This document shows, piece by piece, positions 61,257-64,000 of a stretch of 64,000 bases of DNA (positions within the stretch are counted from its first letter, which is position 1; every line of letters begins with the position of its first letter). The DNA is from Cercis canadensis (Eukaryota > Streptophyta > Magnoliopsida > Fabales > Fabaceae): the NCBI GenBank assembly GCA_003255065.1, contig QAOA01001603.1, positions 105,910 to 169,909 on the forward strand, given 5' to 3'. Under the pieces are notes generated by a model that did not search any database, was not told where the DNA came from, and worked only from the letters and a program-made list of their open reading frames with translations. Made by a program: the position numbers and the translations under genes.

Positions 61257-64000
61257 ATGGAGGAAGTGGCAGAGGGACTTTGGGGTCTTGCTGACTACCA
61301 TGAGAGCAAAGGGGAGATTGGGAAGGCAGTGAAGTGCCTTGAAGCTATTTGCCAGAGCCCTGTCTCCTTCTTCCCAATTGTTGAGGTCAAGACTCGCCTC
61401 CGCATCGCCACTCTCCTCCTCAAGTACTCCCACAATGTCAATCACGCCAAGTCCCACCTTGAGCGTTCTGTTAGTCTCAGCCCCCTTTTTCTCTTCTTTC
61501 TGTTTCTTCCACTTGATTTCTATTTCATGTTATGAACAGCTTTCACTTTAAATTATCATTGTTATTCTTTTGGTATGTATTTGTGTTAGCTTGTTACTGA
61601 TGTTGGTTTTATATTTGTATTGTGCTTTTTGGATGAATAAGTATGAGTTAATTTAGCTAAAATGATGAACCCACAAGCTAGGATAGTTAAAAAACTAGCC
61701 TAGCACATGCAGCATTTTTTAACTGCAAAATATACTCGTAAATTCCATCTAACAGAAATAACTATCTCCTGTTTTGTATTTTTTAAACTTCTTGTAACTT
61801 TAAGCCACTAGGGGTGGTCAGTGGTGAGGCTGCTTTGGGTAGTTTGTGGGAGGTCTTGGGTTCTAATCTCCATGCCACCGAGAAAAAAAATTGCTTGTAA
61901 CTTTTATGAGAAGCATATTTCCTGTGAATAAGATGAAAAAGTAAGTTAATCAAACCTACTATAGTGTTCTTTTTCTTTGATTACGCCTCAGTTATTTCCA
62001 AAATACTAATGTGCAGACCTCATTCAAGTTGAACGCAGAAGTGCGGGTATTCGGCATGGTTGGGGGATAGTTAGATTCGGTACAGATATGAAATTCAATG
62101 AGTCTTCTGTACAAAACACATCAAATTATCTTGTTTAGATTCTAAGCTTTCTTTTACGCATTTTTTATTTATAGTGCAAACAAGCCAATAAAGGCTTTTC
62201 CCAGTTAGCTTGTTGTTTAAAGTGGGCAATTTCTCTGGTGACATCCCAAGCAGAAACTTTTTTTTGTTTGGTAACCAAATATGGTAGTAAGGTTAGGTTA
62301 CTCTAATACTACTAGATAGGGCGCCAGTGGCATGTCTGGGGAGCCATGGGGGCCAAACAGAGGCCCACCCAGAGGATTACCTCCAAAGCACTATAGGCCC
62401 TTAGAGGAGGCTACTCAACTAGCCCCGCCAGAGGATCACCTTGAGCAGGGATGCCCACCAAGTGAGATTGTTTGTCGCAAGGGGTTCGAACTCGGCACTT
62501 GAGAGGTGTAAAGCCCTAAGCCAAAATCCTTTAACCAACTGAGCCAACTTGCGTTGGCACCCAAGCAGAAACTATGCTATAGATTTCTTTTTGACGGCCT
62601 GATCTTGAATATATAATTGCGCATTAATGATTTTTTCAATCTAACGTGCACTCAGTATAATGGAATCTTCTTTCCCTTTCAGAACTATGTAAATGGACAG
62701 ATAATTGGTTCAAAACTGGCACTGATGAATGAGGCAAAGAAAGGAAAAAAAGGGGGAATCTGAAATGCTAAAAGCTTTTCCATTGCAGCTCTGAAGATCG
62801 CTCTTCTACCATATCTATTAGGAACATGACCATGTACTTGAATTCGTCAATACTAAATTTGGAAATAAGAAATTTGCTAAAAGCTTTCTTGGGCTAGGAA
62901 TTTTCCTTCAGTCCGAGTAAGATATCTTTGTAGCAGAATGGCCTTAAAGATTCTCCCTTTTGAAAAATATTTATTTTATTCACACCACCCAGAAAGAGCC
63001 TGCTTGAATAAAAGAATTTCAATATGCTTTATGATTTTGTCCCAAATCATCAAATTTTCTCAGCCCTAAACCTTCTTCATTCTTTGGCAGTAGTCATTAT
63101 TTAAATTGCCTAGAAAGCACCTTACCACTTGTATTTCTGGTGACAGACTCTTTCTTTTTTGGCATAGACTTCTTTATTACTATTGGAAAGTATGAAACTG
63201 ATAATCCTTTAAATTGGAGTCCCATAAGGAACAGATAAAATGCCTGGTGGTCCACCAGGAAAAGGTATTTTGTTGTCAATGGAAAGCTTGCAGCCCTAAT
63301 GGAATTAGCTTCTGTAGATTAATGAAACCCCTAATATGACGTATGTGTTGCTAATAAAATCTATTAATTTATATTACTCTTTGTACTCAGTCATTTTCCT
63401 GAAGTAGAATTCTATGGCAAGAATAAAAGAGATAGATTAGCAATGGATCACCTTTTTTGAGCCCTTTCTCCCAAAGAATCCTCCAACCAGGCTTCCATTT
63501 AAAGCAATTGTAAACCTGAGAGTAGTAACAGAAGTTATGATCTGGCAAATAAACTTCTCTCTTAACATCCAGAACTTAAATAGTAAGATGGGACTTTCAT
63601 GCTTTCATCTGACCCACTTTCTTGATGCAGGTGAGTGTCAACCTATATCTTATGATAGTCTGAGACTAACTTTTAGGCTAAAACTAATTTCCAGAAGCCG
63701 TTTAGCCTTTCCAGTAGTTTCTTAAGTTTGGACTAATTTGATTATGAGACTCATCTTGTGTTTTAAATTTACTGACACTAATTTTCTTTGCTGCTTCAGC
63801 AATTGCTTTTGAAGTCAATACCATCTTGCTTTGAGTTGAAGTGCAGAGCATATAGCTTACTTAGCCAGTGTTACCATCTTGTTGGAGCCATTCTGCCTCA
63901 GAAACAGATATTACAGAAGGGCCTAGAGCTTACAGCATCTGTTGGATATGAGTATGCAACTTAATTTGTAATTTTATGAGTCTTTTTTTTTTTTTTTTTT
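61257..64000 (+). CDS. MAU2: MAU2/SCC4 sister-chromatid cohesion loader (5' part, cut by window end)
   Basis: Exon 1, 61257-61469, and exon 2, 63800-63951, join in phase 0 across a 2.3 kb GT-AG intron, giving 121 codons before the next donor at 63952; the rest lies beyond the window. MAU2/SCC4 is the TPR-repeat partner of SCC2 that loads cohesin on chromatin. Exon 1 reads MEEVAEGLWGLADYHESKGE, with KAVKCLEAICQSPVSFFPI and LRIATLLLKYSHNVNHAKSH. Exon 2 reads QLLLKSIPSCFELKCRAYSL, LLSQCYHLVGAILPQKQ and LQKGLELTASVGYE. These match the N-terminal TPR region of plant MAU2. ATG 61257 follows an AGAAGAAGAAG purine run in the leader. Two SINEs are inserted in intron 1. Confidence 0.9.
61802..61893 (+). 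mobile_element. Short tRNA-derived SINE with perfect target-site duplication
   Basis: A 92-base element with box A-like TGGTCAGTGGTGAGGC (61815-61830), box B-like GGTTCTAATCTCC (61859-61871) and an A-tail, flanked by the 11-base direct repeat CTTGTAACTTT at 61791-61801 and 61894-61904. GTGGGAGGTCTTGGGTTC resembles the widespread plant Au SINE. It is inserted in sense in MAU2 intron 1. Confidence 0.75.
62259..62559 (-). mobile_element. tRNA-derived SINE of 301 bp with perfect 14-bp target-site duplication
   Basis: On the minus strand the element starts with a tRNA-like head: box A TGGCTCAGTTGGTTAAAGG (62546-62528) and box B GAGTTCGAACCCC (62493-62481). It ends in an A-rich tail. CCCAAGCAGAAACT occurs at 62245-62258 and again at 62560-62573, a perfect target-site duplication, so both ends are defined to the base. 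It lies antisense in MAU2 intron 1. Its tRNA-unrelated body matches nothing I can name. Confidence 0.85.

Overview
This window looks like nuclear DNA of a flowering plant, most likely a woody eudicot; the species cannot be named from sequence alone. The evidence is spliced plant genes with GT-AG introns, AT-rich introns and spacers, proteins with plastid and mitochondrial transit peptides, plant-only families (reticulon-like RTNLB, nepenthesin-type protease, CYP714 P450, LCAA/Ycf54) and many small transposable elements. I rebuilt exon structures by hand, requiring reading-frame continuity across every splice junction. Coordinates of coding exons should be good to the base where stated; UTR limits are not.

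Layout, left to right: a decayed hAT transposase (1-480, minus); a 2-oxoglutarate dioxygenase of the JOX/LDOX-like clade (1302-3948, +); dUTPase (4525-5226, -) with an E2F-type promoter; a 3.7 kb empty spacer; a single-exon nepenthesin-type aspartic protease (9220-10839, +); mitochondrial CBSX3 (14219-15434, +); a TLC-domain membrane protein (18147-22822, +); a nest of transposable elements from about 24.2 to 28.3 kb carrying stolen pieces of a receptor kinase and of an MFS transporter; a mitochondrial calcium uniporter (29105-31245, +); an 18-exon WRN-like RecQ helicase (32201-39506, -); tRNA-Phe (39869-39941, -); the HIT-family hydrolase FHIT (40700-43277, -); plastid ribosomal protein L17 (44831-47406, +); the chlorophyll-cyclase factor LCAA/Ycf54 (48782-50357, +); a reticulon-like protein (52196-54210, -); a broken CYP714-type P450 (55966-57938, -); and the 5' part of the cohesin loader MAU2/SCC4 (61257 onward, +), cut by the window edge.

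The genes do not form a pathway cluster. There is a loose theme of replication and chromosome maintenance (dUTPase, RecQ helicase, MAU2). The first two share the same E2F-type octamer, 105-122 bases upstream of their start codons, and all three have TGGGCC/T (site II) motifs upstream. L17 and LCAA are neighbouring plastid-protein genes.

The most interesting observation is in FHIT. The reading frame closes only if a 3-base micro-exon is used, followed by an AT-AC intron whose donor is a perfect U12 (minor spliceosome) consensus. Other points worth attention are the two adjacent terminal-inverted-repeat elements carrying host gene fragments, two tRNA-derived SINEs with perfect target-site duplications in the MAU2 intron, and four near-identical direct duplications each split by a single N, which look like unmerged haplotype overlaps in the assembly rather than biology.
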